A DNA stretch of 12,597 nt, from the NCBI GenBank assembly GCA_030634125.1, contig DAOWBJ010000016.1, forward strand, positions 1 to 12,597, in the 5' to 3' direction. The notes under the pieces were generated by a model that was not told the origin of the DNA, made no database searches, and saw only the letters and a list, made by a program, of their open reading frames with translations. This document shows, piece by piece, positions 5,538 through 12,597 of the stretch; within the stretch, counting starts at the first letter, position 1; each line of letters starts with the position of its first letter. Position numbers and translations under genes: made by a program. The DNA comes from Victivallales bacterium. GTDB taxonomy: Bacteria > Verrucomicrobiota > Lentisphaeria > Victivallales > Victivallaceae.

Positions 5538-6880
5538 ATATTTCCTGAGGGTAGGGATATTCCTTTTATCTTTTTGTAGAGCGCGACGGCGTATGAATCT
5601 GTCATGCTTGAGATGAAATCGAGTAGATTTAATAAACGCAGATAAGGACTGTCAGGATTTACATCGCGATATTTTTCAGGAATGAGCTGTATCATTTTTT
5701 GACTGCGGTATGATGGATTTTCATTCCCGGCGTGATCATTTATCGCGGCGGCAAATGTATTGAGCAAACCTTCCGTGAGCTCAAAGCCGGCAGCTTCAAT
5801 TTCTACCGCACGCTGATAAGTGTAAATATCATCTATGCTGCGTTGTTGAATCTTTCTTAGTGCTTCAAAAGAAGGAATTAATTCCACTAAAGGTTTATCT
5901 AATTCACCCGCTAAAATTTGCTTGTGATTATCTTTAAAAGCTTCAATAACTTCACCGATCAGCGTGCCGATAGCTTTGGCACGCATAAATTCCACTTTGA
6001 GAATCGGGTCGCTTAAAGCATTAATATCTTTTTCTAATTCCGGCTTATTGATGACGTTCATGAATAATTCCTGTATGTCTTTATAAGGAATAATCCCAAG
6101 CTTATGCCCGTCTTCAAAATCAACAATTTGATAAGAAATATCATCAGCCGCTTCAACGAGAAATACCAGAGGATGACGACACCAGGCATAGTTTTTACCC
6201 GCCAATTCAGCTAAACCGGTATTTGCCGCGACCTGTGCGAATAAATCGCGGTCATCATTGAAAAAATTAAACTTCTTAGTGCCGACTCCGGCTGATTTAT
6301 CAATGTCTATCGCCTCAATGGGGTATTTTGCAAAAGCCGCGAGTGTCGCGCAAGTCAGCTGCATTCCGCCGTTGTTATCGGGCATTTGCAGTTTTGCCAG
6401 CACTCTGAAACCCTGGGCGTTGCCTTCATAATTGATGATGTCCGCTTGTTCTTGTTCAGACATTTTTTTCTTCATTCCCTTTCCAATGCCGGAATGACAA
6501 AACCAGTCCCGTATAGTTTCTTCGCCGGAGTGCCCCATTGGAGGATTGCCGATGTCATGCGCCAAACTGGCGGCGGCGACAATCGCGCCGATATCACTGG
6601 GTTGAATCCTGTCAAGTTTATATTTGCCGCAAATGTATACTCCTGCTCCAGTTCCGAGAGAGCGCCCGACACAGGCGACTTCCATGCTGTGGGTTAAACG
6701 AGTGCGGACATAGGAACTTTCCGCCAAAGGAAACACCTGCGCCTTGTCCTGTAAGCGGCGGAAAGCTGACGAAAAGGAAATACGGTCAAAATCCTGTTGA
6801 AAAGGCGATCGCCCCGGAATAGGCTTTTCGGGCTTGTCCTTACCTAAGCGTTGCGTAGAAAGTAATTGTTTCCAATTCAT
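5534..6880 (-). CDS. dgt: deoxyguanosinetriphosphate triphosphohydrolase-like dNTPase
   Basis: A 448-residue HD-superfamily dNTP triphosphohydrolase, which splits dNTPs (dGTP in the type enzyme) into deoxynucleoside and inorganic triphosphate. The metal-binding HD residues are visible: H64 in RLTHSMEV, H108-D109 in LAHDIGNPPMGHSGE, and a late Asp in AADDISY (D246/D247). The N-terminal signature SPFQQDFDRISFSSAFRRLQ and the DKAQVFP segment are the nucleotide-site features of the Dgt family; length is normal. It should be cytoplasmic. The start ATG at 6880 follows AAGGAGAG, which overlaps the TAA of the upstream Na/Pi-type transporter gene (12-base gap), so translation is probably coupled. Likely role is control of dNTP pools; related enzymes also act in phage defence by draining dNTPs, but nothing here favours that. 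Confidence 0.92.
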   Translation of the reverse strand: MNWKQLLSTQRLGKDKPEKPIPGRSPFQQDFDRISFSSAFRRLQDKAQVFPLAESSYVRTRLTHSMEVACVGRSLGTGAGVYICGKYKLDRIQPSDIGAIVAAASLAHDIGNPPMGHSGEETIRDWFCHSGIGKGMKKKMSEQEQADIINYEGNAQGFRVLAKLQMPDNNGGMQLTCATLAAFAKYPIEAIDIDKSAGVGTKKFNFFNDDRDLFAQVAANTGLAELAGKNYAWCRHPLVFLVEAADDISYQIVDFEDGHKLGIIPYKDIQELFMNVINKPELEKDINALSDPILKVEFMRAKAIGTLIGEVIEAFKDNHKQILAGELDKPLVELIPSFEALRKIQQRSIDDIYTYQRAVEIEAAGFELTEGLLNTFAAAINDHAGNENPSYRSQKMIQLIPEKYRDVNPDSPYLRLLNLLDFISSMTDSYAVALYKKIKGISLPSGNM

Positions 6881-6892
6881 GGGAGGCTCTCC

Positions 6893-9367
6893 TTAGCCAA
6901 GTTCAAAATAATGTTCTTGAATTTCCGGTGTACGTTCAGCGATATTTGAAAGATGGTCCCCGATTTTTTCAAGTTCGGCAAGCATTTCGATAAAGATAAT
7001 ACCGACAACCGGGTCGCATTTTCCTTTGCTGAGCCGCGAGACATGACTTTTTTCAAATTTATCGACAAGTTTATTTATTTGTTTTTCGTCCTTCAAAGCA
7101 TTTTGCACGCCGTCCGGCAAACGTTTATTCAGAGAATTAATAACGTTGTCGGCTTCGTCTTTGAGTAATATCCATAGTTCATCAAGCTCAACTTTACCGG
7201 ATTCTGAAAGCTCTTGTTTCGTCTTTTTAAGGCGATAGGTCAGGGCGATGATATTTTCAGTATGGTCAGCGATTTTTTCGGCGTCATTAGTACAGTGCAT
7301 AAGCAGTGGAATCACTTCGGCGTGACTTCTGGTAAGTTCGCGGCGCGTAAGCTGTACGAGATAATTAGTTATTTCAGCTTGACATTCATCAATTTTTTCT
7401 TCACGGGCTTCAAGTTCGACCTCTTTCTTTTCGTCTATCTTGATTGGCAGGAAGTGGTTCTGCATAGCGCAGTCAACCATTGACCAGGATTCTTTAACCA
7501 TGTGCCGGATTGACTGAATGACCTGTTCCAGAGCAACTGCCGGAGTCTCAAGCAGGAGAGGTTCCAGAAAGGTTATTTGCTCTTTCTTTTCGATTTCAAC
7601 AGGAATAATATAGTTACATAATTTATCCAGAAGACCGATAAACGGAATAAAAAGGATAACATTTATAAAGTTGAATAAAGTGTGCGCGTTGGCAACATGG
7701 CGCATGGTATTCTGCGGGATTGCGGCGAAAACATTACCTTTGGTCATTTCGTTTACGGCATACATAAATATCGGAGTGTCGGTGCCCGGCCAGTTTACAT
7801 AAAACAGCGCGAGCATGTAAAAAGTACCGGAAGCCTTGGTCAAAACGTGAGCTAAAGCAACTTGCTTTCCTCTGCGGTTGGCTGGGATCGCGGCTAATAC
7901 AGCAGTGATGGTTGTCCCTACATTCGCGCCCAGCATCAACGGCATCGCGGTGTAGAAATTAATCAGTCCGCTGCCCGCCAGAGCCATGATAATACCTATG
8001 GAAGCCGAGCTGCTTTGAATGACCACAGTCAAAAGCCCGCCGATTGCAAAAGCACCCAGAACATGTCCGAACGGCATCGCTTGTCCAAGGGCGGGAACGC
8101 AGTCAAAACTGCTGAAAAAACGGATAAATGTCGGGAAAGTTCCAATGGCCTTCAGCTCGCCACCCATCATGCCCATGCCGAAGAACAAAAGCCCGAAACC
8201 AAGTATAGTTGTAGCCCAGCCTTTAGCGGTTTTCCCTTTGAGAAGCATCATCGCGAAGGCTCCTAGAATAACAGCCGGCAAGGCTAAAGCACCAAGTTTG
8301 AAAGAAATAATTTGAGCGGTAATAGTAGTTCCAATATCGGCCCCAAGGACAATTCCGATGGCTTGAAATAGTTTTAATAAACCGGCATTAATAAAGCCGA
8401 TAACCATAACAGAACAAGCGCTTGAGGACTGGATTACGGCTGTAACCATAGTTCCAGCGAGTACCGCGATGATGCGGTTGCTGGCGAAAAATTGCAGAAG
8501 GCGGCGCATATTATCGCCGGCAATAGTCTGTAGGCCGTCACTCATCATCTGCATTCCCAGAATAAATAAAGCCAGACCGCCAAGGACCGCGACAATTACC
8601 ATGAATACATTTATTCCCATAACTTTTATATGAATGCCGCGAATAAACAAGTTATGCGCCGGGTCAGAGACAGTTGCTTCAATTCCATAAGTGCCGCTTT
8701 TTGAGCCGACTTTGAATCCGACCGCCGCAACGCCTTCTTTGTCAGTTAAAACACATTCCCGGGTTAATTTAGCGGAGCTTTTGCCCTGGTTGTCTGGAGT
8801 TGACGTTAAGGTAAAATAGACGGGGACGCCTTTAAGGGCTTTGCCGTTACTGCCGATGGTCTTGATTTGAATGGGTTTGTCCAGATAATTACTGGAGTAA
8901 GCTTCCTGGCTGCCGCCGATTATTTTTATGCCGGTAACAAAACGAATTGTGATAGATTTATCTTCGGCACCTACTGGAATAACCTTGAGATATTGATCTC
9001 CAATTTTTTTGCCGGCACTAACGGAAACAATGACTTCCCCGCTGACATTGCTCATTGCTTCAGTAGCGGAAAGTTTTAAGTCAGATTTTTCAATTAATAC
9101 AAAAAGAATTTTGCGGTCTGATAGCTGCAGGCGTTCTCCCTTGCCGCCGAGAAAACCTTTTTGCTGTGCTCCCTGCACCTCAATAATTAGTTTTTTCTGG
9201 AAAGCTTCGCCGGGCAAAGCGCATTGTTTTGCGCCGCGGATAATTTTGAGATTTTCGATTTTAGAATTTGACGAGTCCTGCCTGCATCCACTTAAGCAAA
9301 CAACTCCAGACAGAACCAGTATCCAGAAACTAAGTTTCAGGGTTGTAGAAAAATTAAACAGCTTCAT
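6893..9367 (-). CDS. Na/Pi cotransporter family protein with lipoprotein signal, Ig-like domains and PhoU-like tail
   Basis: An 824-residue multidomain protein. Residues 1-28 are a lipoprotein signal with lipobox LSGC (C28). Residues ~30-250 look like two Ig-like/Big_1-type domains; the second has VPVYFTLTS, TDKEGVAAVGF and SGTYGIEATVSD. From V254 begins the Na_Pi_cotrans membrane domain, with its two inverted modules marked by QSSS at 313-316 and 451-454. Residues ~600-815 are a helical PhoU-like domain with the AEKIADHTENI and LEKIGDHLSNI repeats. The membrane core probably moves phosphate with sodium; the PhoU part should be cytoplasmic and the Ig part periplasmic. The common YjbB-type protein has ~540 residues without the N-terminal extension. 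ATG at 9367 follows AGAGAG; a good promoter lies upstream and dgt follows. Pi as substrate is inferred from the family. Confidence 0.88.
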   Translation of the reverse strand: MKLFNFSTTLKLSFWILVLSGVVCLSGCRQDSSNSKIENLKIIRGAKQCALPGEAFQKKLIIEVQGAQQKGFLGGKGERLQLSDRKILFVLIEKSDLKLSATEAMSNVSGEVIVSVSAGKKIGDQYLKVIPVGAEDKSITIRFVTGIKIIGGSQEAYSSNYLDKPIQIKTIGSNGKALKGVPVYFTLTSTPDNQGKSSAKLTRECVLTDKEGVAAVGFKVGSKSGTYGIEATVSDPAHNLFIRGIHIKVMGINVFMVIVAVLGGLALFILGMQMMSDGLQTIAGDNMRRLLQFFASNRIIAVLAGTMVTAVIQSSSACSVMVIGFINAGLLKLFQAIGIVLGADIGTTITAQIISFKLGALALPAVILGAFAMMLLKGKTAKGWATTILGFGLLFFGMGMMGGELKAIGTFPTFIRFFSSFDCVPALGQAMPFGHVLGAFAIGGLLTVVIQSSSASIGIIMALAGSGLINFYTAMPLMLGANVGTTITAVLAAIPANRRGKQVALAHVLTKASGTFYMLALFYVNWPGTDTPIFMYAVNEMTKGNVFAAIPQNTMRHVANAHTLFNFINVILFIPFIGLLDKLCNYIIPVEIEKKEQITFLEPLLLETPAVALEQVIQSIRHMVKESWSMVDCAMQNHFLPIKIDEKKEVELEAREEKIDECQAEITNYLVQLTRRELTRSHAEVIPLLMHCTNDAEKIADHTENIIALTYRLKKTKQELSESGKVELDELWILLKDEADNVINSLNKRLPDGVQNALKDEKQINKLVDKFEKSHVSRLSKGKCDPVVGIIFIEMLAELEKIGDHLSNIAERTPEIQEHYFELG

Positions 9368-9405
9368 GTACTCTCTTTTTTTAAGTGTTAAGATAATTAG
9401 CTTGC

Positions 9406-9434
9406 AATATAAAGGTAATTAGCTCGAAAGTCAA
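9406..9434 (-). promoter_or_regulatory. sigma-70-type promoter of the Na/Pi-dgt operon
   Basis: On the minus strand TTGACT (9434-9429) and TATATT (9411-9406) are separated by exactly 17 bases, close to consensus. The predicted start near 9399 leaves a leader of about 30 bases before the ATG. It stands just downstream of the terminator that closes the plsX-fabH operon, so the two operons are separately transcribed. Read by eye. Confidence 0.6.
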
Positions 9435-9451
9435 GCCGTTCAAGGTATAAA

Positions 9452-9477
9452 AAAAACTCGTCATTTGACGAGTTTTT
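9452..9477 (-). terminator. intrinsic terminator of rpmF-plsX-fabH (bidirectional form)
   Basis: AAAAACTCGTCA (9452-9463) is followed, after TT, by its exact complement TGACGAGTTTTT (9466-9477), a 12-bp stem. On the minus strand the hairpin ends in a run of eight T, the form of a rho-independent terminator. It lies downstream of fabH, beyond the REP-like element. The same sequence would also work on the plus strand, where five T follow. Confidence 0.85.
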
Positions 9478-9481
9478 AATT

Positions 9482-9651
9482 ACCCCAATGGGGTTATATT
9501 TAAATAGCCGCGGGTAAAACCCGTGGGATATTCGCATTCCCAAAACATCAACCCCGGGGGTTGAATAAGCAGCTTGTTACGTTCAGTTGTTCAACCTCGT
9601 TCGGGGTTGGTGCATTTTACTGCTTCAAACCACAGGTTTTACCTGTGGCTA
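9482..9651. repeat. REP/BIME-like element of nested hairpins, family 1
   Basis: The end hairpins mirror each other. Left 9508-9526 is CCGCGGGT-AAA-ACCCGTGG preceded by TAG; right 9630-9648 is CCACAGGT-TTT-ACCTGTGG followed by CTA. On opposite strands both read TAGCC...GGTAAAACC...GTGG, and one position has changed as a pair (G-C to A-T). Inner hairpins mirror in the same way: TCAACCCC/GGGGTTGA (9548-9564) and CAACCTC-GTTC-GGGGTTG (9592-9609), with inner-to-outer gaps of 21 and 20 bases. A small ACCCC/GGGGT hairpin (9482-9494) adjoins. The mirror order and covariation match REP-type elements moved by RAYT (Y1_Tnp) transposases; no transposase is in the window. With the promoter and terminator this fills the 9368-9689 gap. 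Confidence 0.65.
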
Positions 9652-9689
9652 TTTTTAATTAATAAAGCTTTGACGTTCAAATCATAAAT

Positions 9690-10676
9690 CTACCATTTAA
9701 TCAGCATTGCGCCCCACGTGAGACCGCCGCCGAAAGCGGTTAGTAAAATGTAATCACCTTTTTCTGCCAAGTTGCCGTCGGCGATTTCATCAAGACAAAG
9801 CCCTATTGAAGCCGCTGAAGTATTACCAAAGCGGTTAACGTTCATATAAACTTCGTCTTCAGGTATTTTTAAACGGCTTGCTACAGCGCGGAGAATACGG
9901 TAATTAGCTTGATGCGGAACCAGCCATTTGATGTCATCGGCTGTAATTCCAGCTTCTTTCATGACCTTTTTACAAGAACCAACCATGGCGTTCACGGCCA
10001 GTTTGAAAACATCGCTTCCAGCCATAGTAAGATAATGTTGTTTATTGGCTACAGTTACAGCACTTGCCGGCATACGGCTTCCGCCTGCAGGGATTTGCAA
10101 AATATCAGTATATTTACCATTTGCGCCAAGATCAGAGGCGATAATACAGTTTTCAGCAGCATCTTCACATTTGCCTAAGATTAGTGCTCCGGCACCATCA
10201 CCGAATAATATACAAGTATTGCGATCTTCCCAATCTACAATAGAAGAGAGCTTTTCCGCTCCAAGAACTAATATCTTTTTATATTTAGGATTCCCAACCA
10301 GCAGGGAGTTAGCGACTTCCAGAGAGTACAGCAAGCCGGAACAGGCAGCTTCCAAATCAAAACAAAAAGCATGTTTTGCTCCGAGTTTTTCCTGCAGAAT
10401 ACATGCGGTACTTGGAAAAACCTGATCAACAGAGATCGAGGCAACAATGATAGCATCAAGTTCTTTAGCTTGAATATTTGCATTTTTAAGTGCTTTTTTT
10501 GCCGCTTCGTATGCCAGGTCCGAGGTAGCTTGTTCGGCTGACGCAATTCTTCTTTGCTCAATGCCGGTGCGGGTTTTAATCCATTCATCGGAAGTATCAA
10601 CCATTTTTTCTAAATCACAATTGGTCAGAATTTTTTCCGGCACGTAAGAACCAATACCTAAAATTTGAATACTCAT
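9690..10676 (-). CDS. fabH: beta-ketoacyl-ACP synthase III
   Basis: A 328-residue KAS III, standard length. It condenses a short acyl-CoA (acetyl-CoA in the type enzyme) with malonyl-ACP to start type II fatty acid synthesis in the cytoplasm. The Cys-His-Asn triad is complete: C112 in EAACSGLLYS, H255 in VPHQANYRIL and N285 in NRFGNTSAAS. The N-terminal segment SDEWIKTRTGIEQRRIA, which shapes the CoA and ACP sites, and the C-terminal FGGGLTWGAML are both typical. The ATG at 10676 follows GGAAGG at good spacing. The gene lies 46 bases downstream of plsX, which holds a perfect 10-bp hairpin, and ends in the REP-like element and terminator. Branched-chain versus acetyl priming cannot be told by eye. 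Confidence 0.96.
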   Translation of the reverse strand: MSIQILGIGSYVPEKILTNCDLEKMVDTSDEWIKTRTGIEQRRIASAEQATSDLAYEAAKKALKNANIQAKELDAIIVASISVDQVFPSTACILQEKLGAKHAFCFDLEAACSGLLYSLEVANSLLVGNPKYKKILVLGAEKLSSIVDWEDRNTCILFGDGAGALILGKCEDAAENCIIASDLGANGKYTDILQIPAGGSRMPASAVTVANKQHYLTMAGSDVFKLAVNAMVGSCKKVMKEAGITADDIKWLVPHQANYRILRAVASRLKIPEDEVYMNVNRFGNTSAASIGLCLDEIADGNLAEKGDYILLTAFGGGLTWGAMLIKW

Positions 10677-10697
10677 ATTCCTTCCTTAGACGTTATG

Positions 10698-10722
10698 AAT
10701 TATCCATTCAATATGGATAATT
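10698..10722 (-). promoter_or_regulatory. perfect 10-bp hairpin between plsX and fabH
   Basis: AATTATCCAT (10698-10707) and ATGGATAATT (10713-10722) pair fully around loop TCAAT. The hairpin starts directly after the plsX stop and ends ~12 bases before the fabH ribosome binding site. On the transcribed strand it has no U-run, so it is not a standard terminator; it could stabilise the upstream message, or tune fabH translation or termination. The role is inferred from position only. Confidence 0.45.
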
Positions 10723-11748
10723 TTATTTTGTTCCCATCGACTCTATAATCTCTTTAGTCTCTGCGATTCTGCTAACGATTTTATCATTAACTCCGAATTT
10801 AATAGACTCCCCTGCTGCTTTGACAGCATTGCGAACGGCTCTGGCACTTGCCGAACCATGCGCTATAATACAAATGCCATTGGTGCCCAGTAAAGGAGCG
10901 CCGCCAAAGTCGTCAGGATCCGCAAAAGCCTTCAATTCCCTGAACGCGCTTCGACTCAACAAAGCTCCAGTCAAGCGAGCGGGAGTTTTGGAAAAAAGGT
11001 CTTTCATCAACAACATCGTCGTTTTACTGATACCTTCAGCGCTTTTGAGCAGAATATTGCCTATAAAACCATCAGAAACAACAACATCAGCGGCATTTTG
11101 AAAAACATTGTTTCCTTCAACGTTGCCGATAAAATTAATCGGCAATTTACTTAAAATCTTAAAGACCTCTTTAGTTAATTCATTGCCTTTTCCTTCTTCG
11201 CCGCCAACACTGAGCAATCCAATAGTCGGCTTGTCAATGCCGAAAAGATATTTTGCGTAAACTTCACCCATTAAGGCAAACTGCGCTAAGTGAATGGGGC
11301 GGCAATCGACATTCGCGCCTGAATCCGCCAATACAAAGCGACCGGATAAGCCCGGCATGCTTGCCGTAATCGCTGGACGTTCAACTCCAGGTAGCGTACG
11401 GGCAATTACTTTCATGGCAGCGACAGCGGCGCCAGTATGACCGGCGCTGACTATTGCATCCACCTTGCCGTCTTTTAATAAACGGGCACATTCTGTCATT
11501 GAGGAATGTTTTTTCGCGCGTAAAGCTACGGTCGGATTATCACTCATCTCTATAACTTGTTCAGCATGAACTTGTTTTAAACGAGGATGATCTTCAATTC
11601 CGTATTTTTCCAGATAATAAGCGAGCTTGCCGAGATGCCCGACGATAGTAAGCTCGTATTCAGGAAAATCATATAAAGCAGCTGTAATTCCTTCAACTAC
11701 AACAGCCGGGGCATAGTCTCCCCCCATTGCGTCAACAGCAATTCTCAT
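10723..11748 (-). CDS. plsX: phosphate acyltransferase PlsX
   Basis: A 341-residue PlsX, normal length. It makes acyl-phosphate from acyl-ACP and phosphate, the donor for PlsY in phosphatidic acid synthesis; it is peripheral to the inner membrane. Signature stretches are all present: DAMGGDYAP at residues 6-14, ADSGANVDCRP, GLLSVGGEEGKGNEL, DGFIGNILLKSAEG and FGGAPLLGTNG near the end. The ATG at 11748 follows the rpmF stop after only two bases (TAATTATG) with a weak ribosome binding site, so translation is likely coupled to rpmF. Gene order rpmF-plsX-fabH is the classic arrangement in many bacteria and supports the call. Confidence 0.97.
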   Translation of the reverse strand: MRIAVDAMGGDYAPAVVVEGITAALYDFPEYELTIVGHLGKLAYYLEKYGIEDHPRLKQVHAEQVIEMSDNPTVALRAKKHSSMTECARLLKDGKVDAIVSAGHTGAAVAAMKVIARTLPGVERPAITASMPGLSGRFVLADSGANVDCRPIHLAQFALMGEVYAKYLFGIDKPTIGLLSVGGEEGKGNELTKEVFKILSKLPINFIGNVEGNNVFQNAADVVVSDGFIGNILLKSAEGISKTTMLLMKDLFSKTPARLTGALLSRSAFRELKAFADPDDFGGAPLLGTNGICIIAHGSASARAVRNAVKAAGESIKFGVNDKIVSRIAETKEIIESMGTK

Positions 11749-11750
11749 AA

Positions 11751-11930
11751 TTAGTTCTCGACAGTAAGAACCTGTTTACCTTTGTATACACCACAAGCTT
11801 CACAAGCACGATGCGGAAGTATAGGAGCTTCACATGAAGGGCAAAGATTTACTTGTACACCCTTATAGCGGTTTGCAGCTTTACGGTGACGTTTTTTCAT
11901 TTTTGATGTTTTTCTTTTTGGTACAGCCAT
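11751..11930 (-). CDS. rpmF: 50S ribosomal protein L32
   Basis: A 59-codon gene. The protein begins MAVPKRKTSKMKKRHRKAAN, the conserved basic L32 start, and ends GKQVLTVEN. It carries the zinc-ribbon form of L32 with C30, C33, C43 and C46 (CPSC ... CEAC), rather than a Cys-free variant. It is a structural component of the large subunit. GGAG at 11941-11938 is the ribosome binding site, nine bases before the ATG. The stop is two bases from the plsX start, giving the usual rpmF-plsX pairing. The yceD-type gene (DUF177) often found directly upstream is not there; a broken mobile gene ends 183 bases upstream instead. Confidence 0.97.
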   Translation of the reverse strand: MAVPKRKTSKMKKRHRKAANRYKGVQVNLCPSCEAPILPHRACEACGVYKGKQVLTVEN

Positions 11931-12025
11931 TTTTTAAATCTCCAAAGATTTTTACTTTTATTATTAATATTTATTGTAAAAAATATACAACAATAGCATC
12001 TCATGCAAACACATGTAAAGGGTGG

Positions 12026-12053
12026 AATATATACTAAAATAGAAAATTTGCAA
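12026..12053 (-). promoter_or_regulatory. candidate promoter of rpmF-plsX-fabH
   Basis: On the minus strand TTGCAA (12053-12048) and TATATT (12031-12026) are 16 bases apart, giving a leader of ~90 bases before rpmF. Other AT-rich boxes nearer the gene are possible, so this is one of several choices. Confidence 0.35.
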
Positions 12054-12103
12054 GTTTTTTACAAAAGAAAAAACAGCTTATATAATTTCTTGAGAGTACC
12101 GAG

Positions 12104-12120
12104 TTCTTGATGGTCAAGAA
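12104..12120. other. small perfect hairpin over the pseudogene stop codon
   Basis: TTCTTGA (12104-12110) and TCAAGAA (12114-12120) pair around TGG; the TGA stop of the minus-strand pseudogene lies in the stem. There is no U-run next to it. It may be an end structure of the original mobile element, or chance. Confidence 0.3.
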
Positions 12121-12533
12121 TCATTTTCGTTATCGGTTATTTTTGCATACTCGATATACAGATCAATTAACTCTTTGCTCAATTCTTTGAATCTTTTGTA
12201 ATTCTCAATTTCTATACTTTGTGCGGGAAGAAACTTAACTTTTTGCGTGATGATGATAAATGCCGGTCTGGTTTTTATAACATGTTGGCTACTAGAAGTA
12301 ACCGGCTTTTTATAAAGGCCAGAAACAGCGTTATCAGGGCGCGAAAAATGTTAAGGTTTCAAGCGTTTAAAGTATACTTTTATTTTCTCATGATTTTTGT
12401 CGCTCACATAACTGGTACGCCCTCTACCCCGATGAGTATAACTGATTTGCCAATATTCCTTACCCCATTTTCTAACTTGATTGTATAGGAATTTGTTATT
12501 TTGAGGCTGGCGACGCTTTTTTCTGTGCTTTAT
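12114..12533 (-). pseudogene. DUF6788-like, transposon-associated gene, broken (extends past window)
   Basis: Two pieces of one small protein are visible in the same frame. Piece 1 (12533-12351) includes KWGKEYWQISYTHRGRGRT and YVSDKNHEKIKVYF and stops at TAA 12353-12351. Piece 2 (from ~12215 to TGA 12116-12114) reads IENYKRFKELSKELIDLYIE followed by YAKITDNENDS. Together they resemble the '(H)GxYWx(I/L)SY..GRSRT.YV...ENY+.+KEL' pattern of small DUF6788-type proteins often linked to transposons. A 131-bp palindrome lies between them and brings the premature stop. Upstream of 12533 all three minus frames contain stops, so the front is also damaged, or it is shifted. The family name is from memory of the motif pattern and not a search result. 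Confidence 0.5.
12230..12360. repeat. 131-bp foldback palindrome (MITE- or RPE-like) inside the broken gene
   Basis: The left arm reads GAAACTTAACTTTTTGCG (12230-12247); the right arm, read on the other strand from 12360, is the same with three single-base insertions. Further in, both arms hold TGATAA, a 7-base variable stretch, TCTGG, two variable bases and TTTATAA (left 12254-12280; right 12336-12310). The centre is GGCTACTAGAAGTAACC, itself nearly self-complementary. The whole element therefore folds on itself. TATACTTT occurs just outside both ends (12213-12220 and 12373-12380) and may be an 8-bp target duplication. Confidence 0.6.
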
Positions 12534-12597
12534 CTACGGTTCGGATCAGTTTCTGACATGATGGTGTCCCTTGTAATGTCCATTACGAAGTCTTTTC

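Noticed and set aside
5534..6880. Dgt as part of a phage-defence module
   Set aside because: Defence dNTPases exist, but here the gene is coupled to a phosphate transporter with no other defence gene; the adjacent membrane pair is separately transcribed.
9482..9660. CRISPR array
   Set aside because: The repeats are inverted hairpin pairs of different sequence, not evenly spaced direct repeats, and there are no spacers or cas genes.
12233..12356. integron attC site
   Set aside because: ACTTAAC matches the RYYYAAC box, length and unpaired arm bases are suggestive, but the other end GTTAAGG does not fit GTTRRRY, no L boxes at the right spacing, and no cassette or integrase is present.
12219..12488. 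89-codon plus-strand open frame across the palindrome
   Set aside because: Antisense to the DUF6788-like pieces and spanning the foldback element; it starts inside flanking sequence and has no family features.

Overview
The window reads as chromosomal DNA of a Gram-negative bacterium of moderate GC content. A long lipobox-bearing transporter, an rpmF-plsX-fabH lipid cluster, AGGA/GGAG-type ribosome binding sites and two families of paired-hairpin repeats fit the PVC superphylum, perhaps Lentisphaerota/Victivallales. That placement is an impression from protein style and was not tested by a search.

Layout. 1-2318 (+): the 3' end of a GT4-type glycosyltransferase, a complete second GT4 glycosyltransferase and a small SGNH/GDSL hydrolase, tightly spaced as one operon and probably part of a glycan assembly locus. 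2321-2422: two inversely oriented, covarying hairpins (REP/BIME-like). 2469-3431 (-): an internally deleted PHP/CehA-type metallohydrolase remnant downstream of an intact XRE-cupin regulator. 3432-3553: a compact divergent control region with overlapping -10 boxes and a perfect 18-bp inverted repeat, separating the regulator from a DMT/EamA permease (3554-4405, +). 4446-5230 (-): an AT-rich two-gene island of small membrane proteins of unknown function. 5231-5533: AT-rich spacer with a weak hairpin and a possible micro-ORF. 5534-9367 (-): a dNTP triphosphohydrolase (dgt) coupled to an unusual Na/Pi-cotransporter-family protein that carries a lipoprotein signal, two Ig-like domains and a PhoU-like tail, with its own strong promoter. 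9452-9651: an intrinsic terminator and a 147-bp four-hairpin REP-like element. 9690-11930 (-): the rpmF-plsX-fabH operon; rpmF (L32) is a 59-codon gene. 12114-12597 (-): the broken end of a transposon-associated DUF6788-like gene interrupted by a 131-bp near-perfect foldback palindrome.

How it works together. The right half is housekeeping: L32 and the PlsX/FabH pair link translation with phospholipid and fatty acid initiation; Dgt and the Pi transporter form a second operon. The left half is accessory: glycan synthesis, a transporter under an apparent dedicated local regulator, decaying genes and repeats. The most interesting parts are the regulator/permease control region, the AT-rich membrane pair, the lipoprotein-Ig-NaPi-PhoU fusion and the three structured palindromic repeat types.
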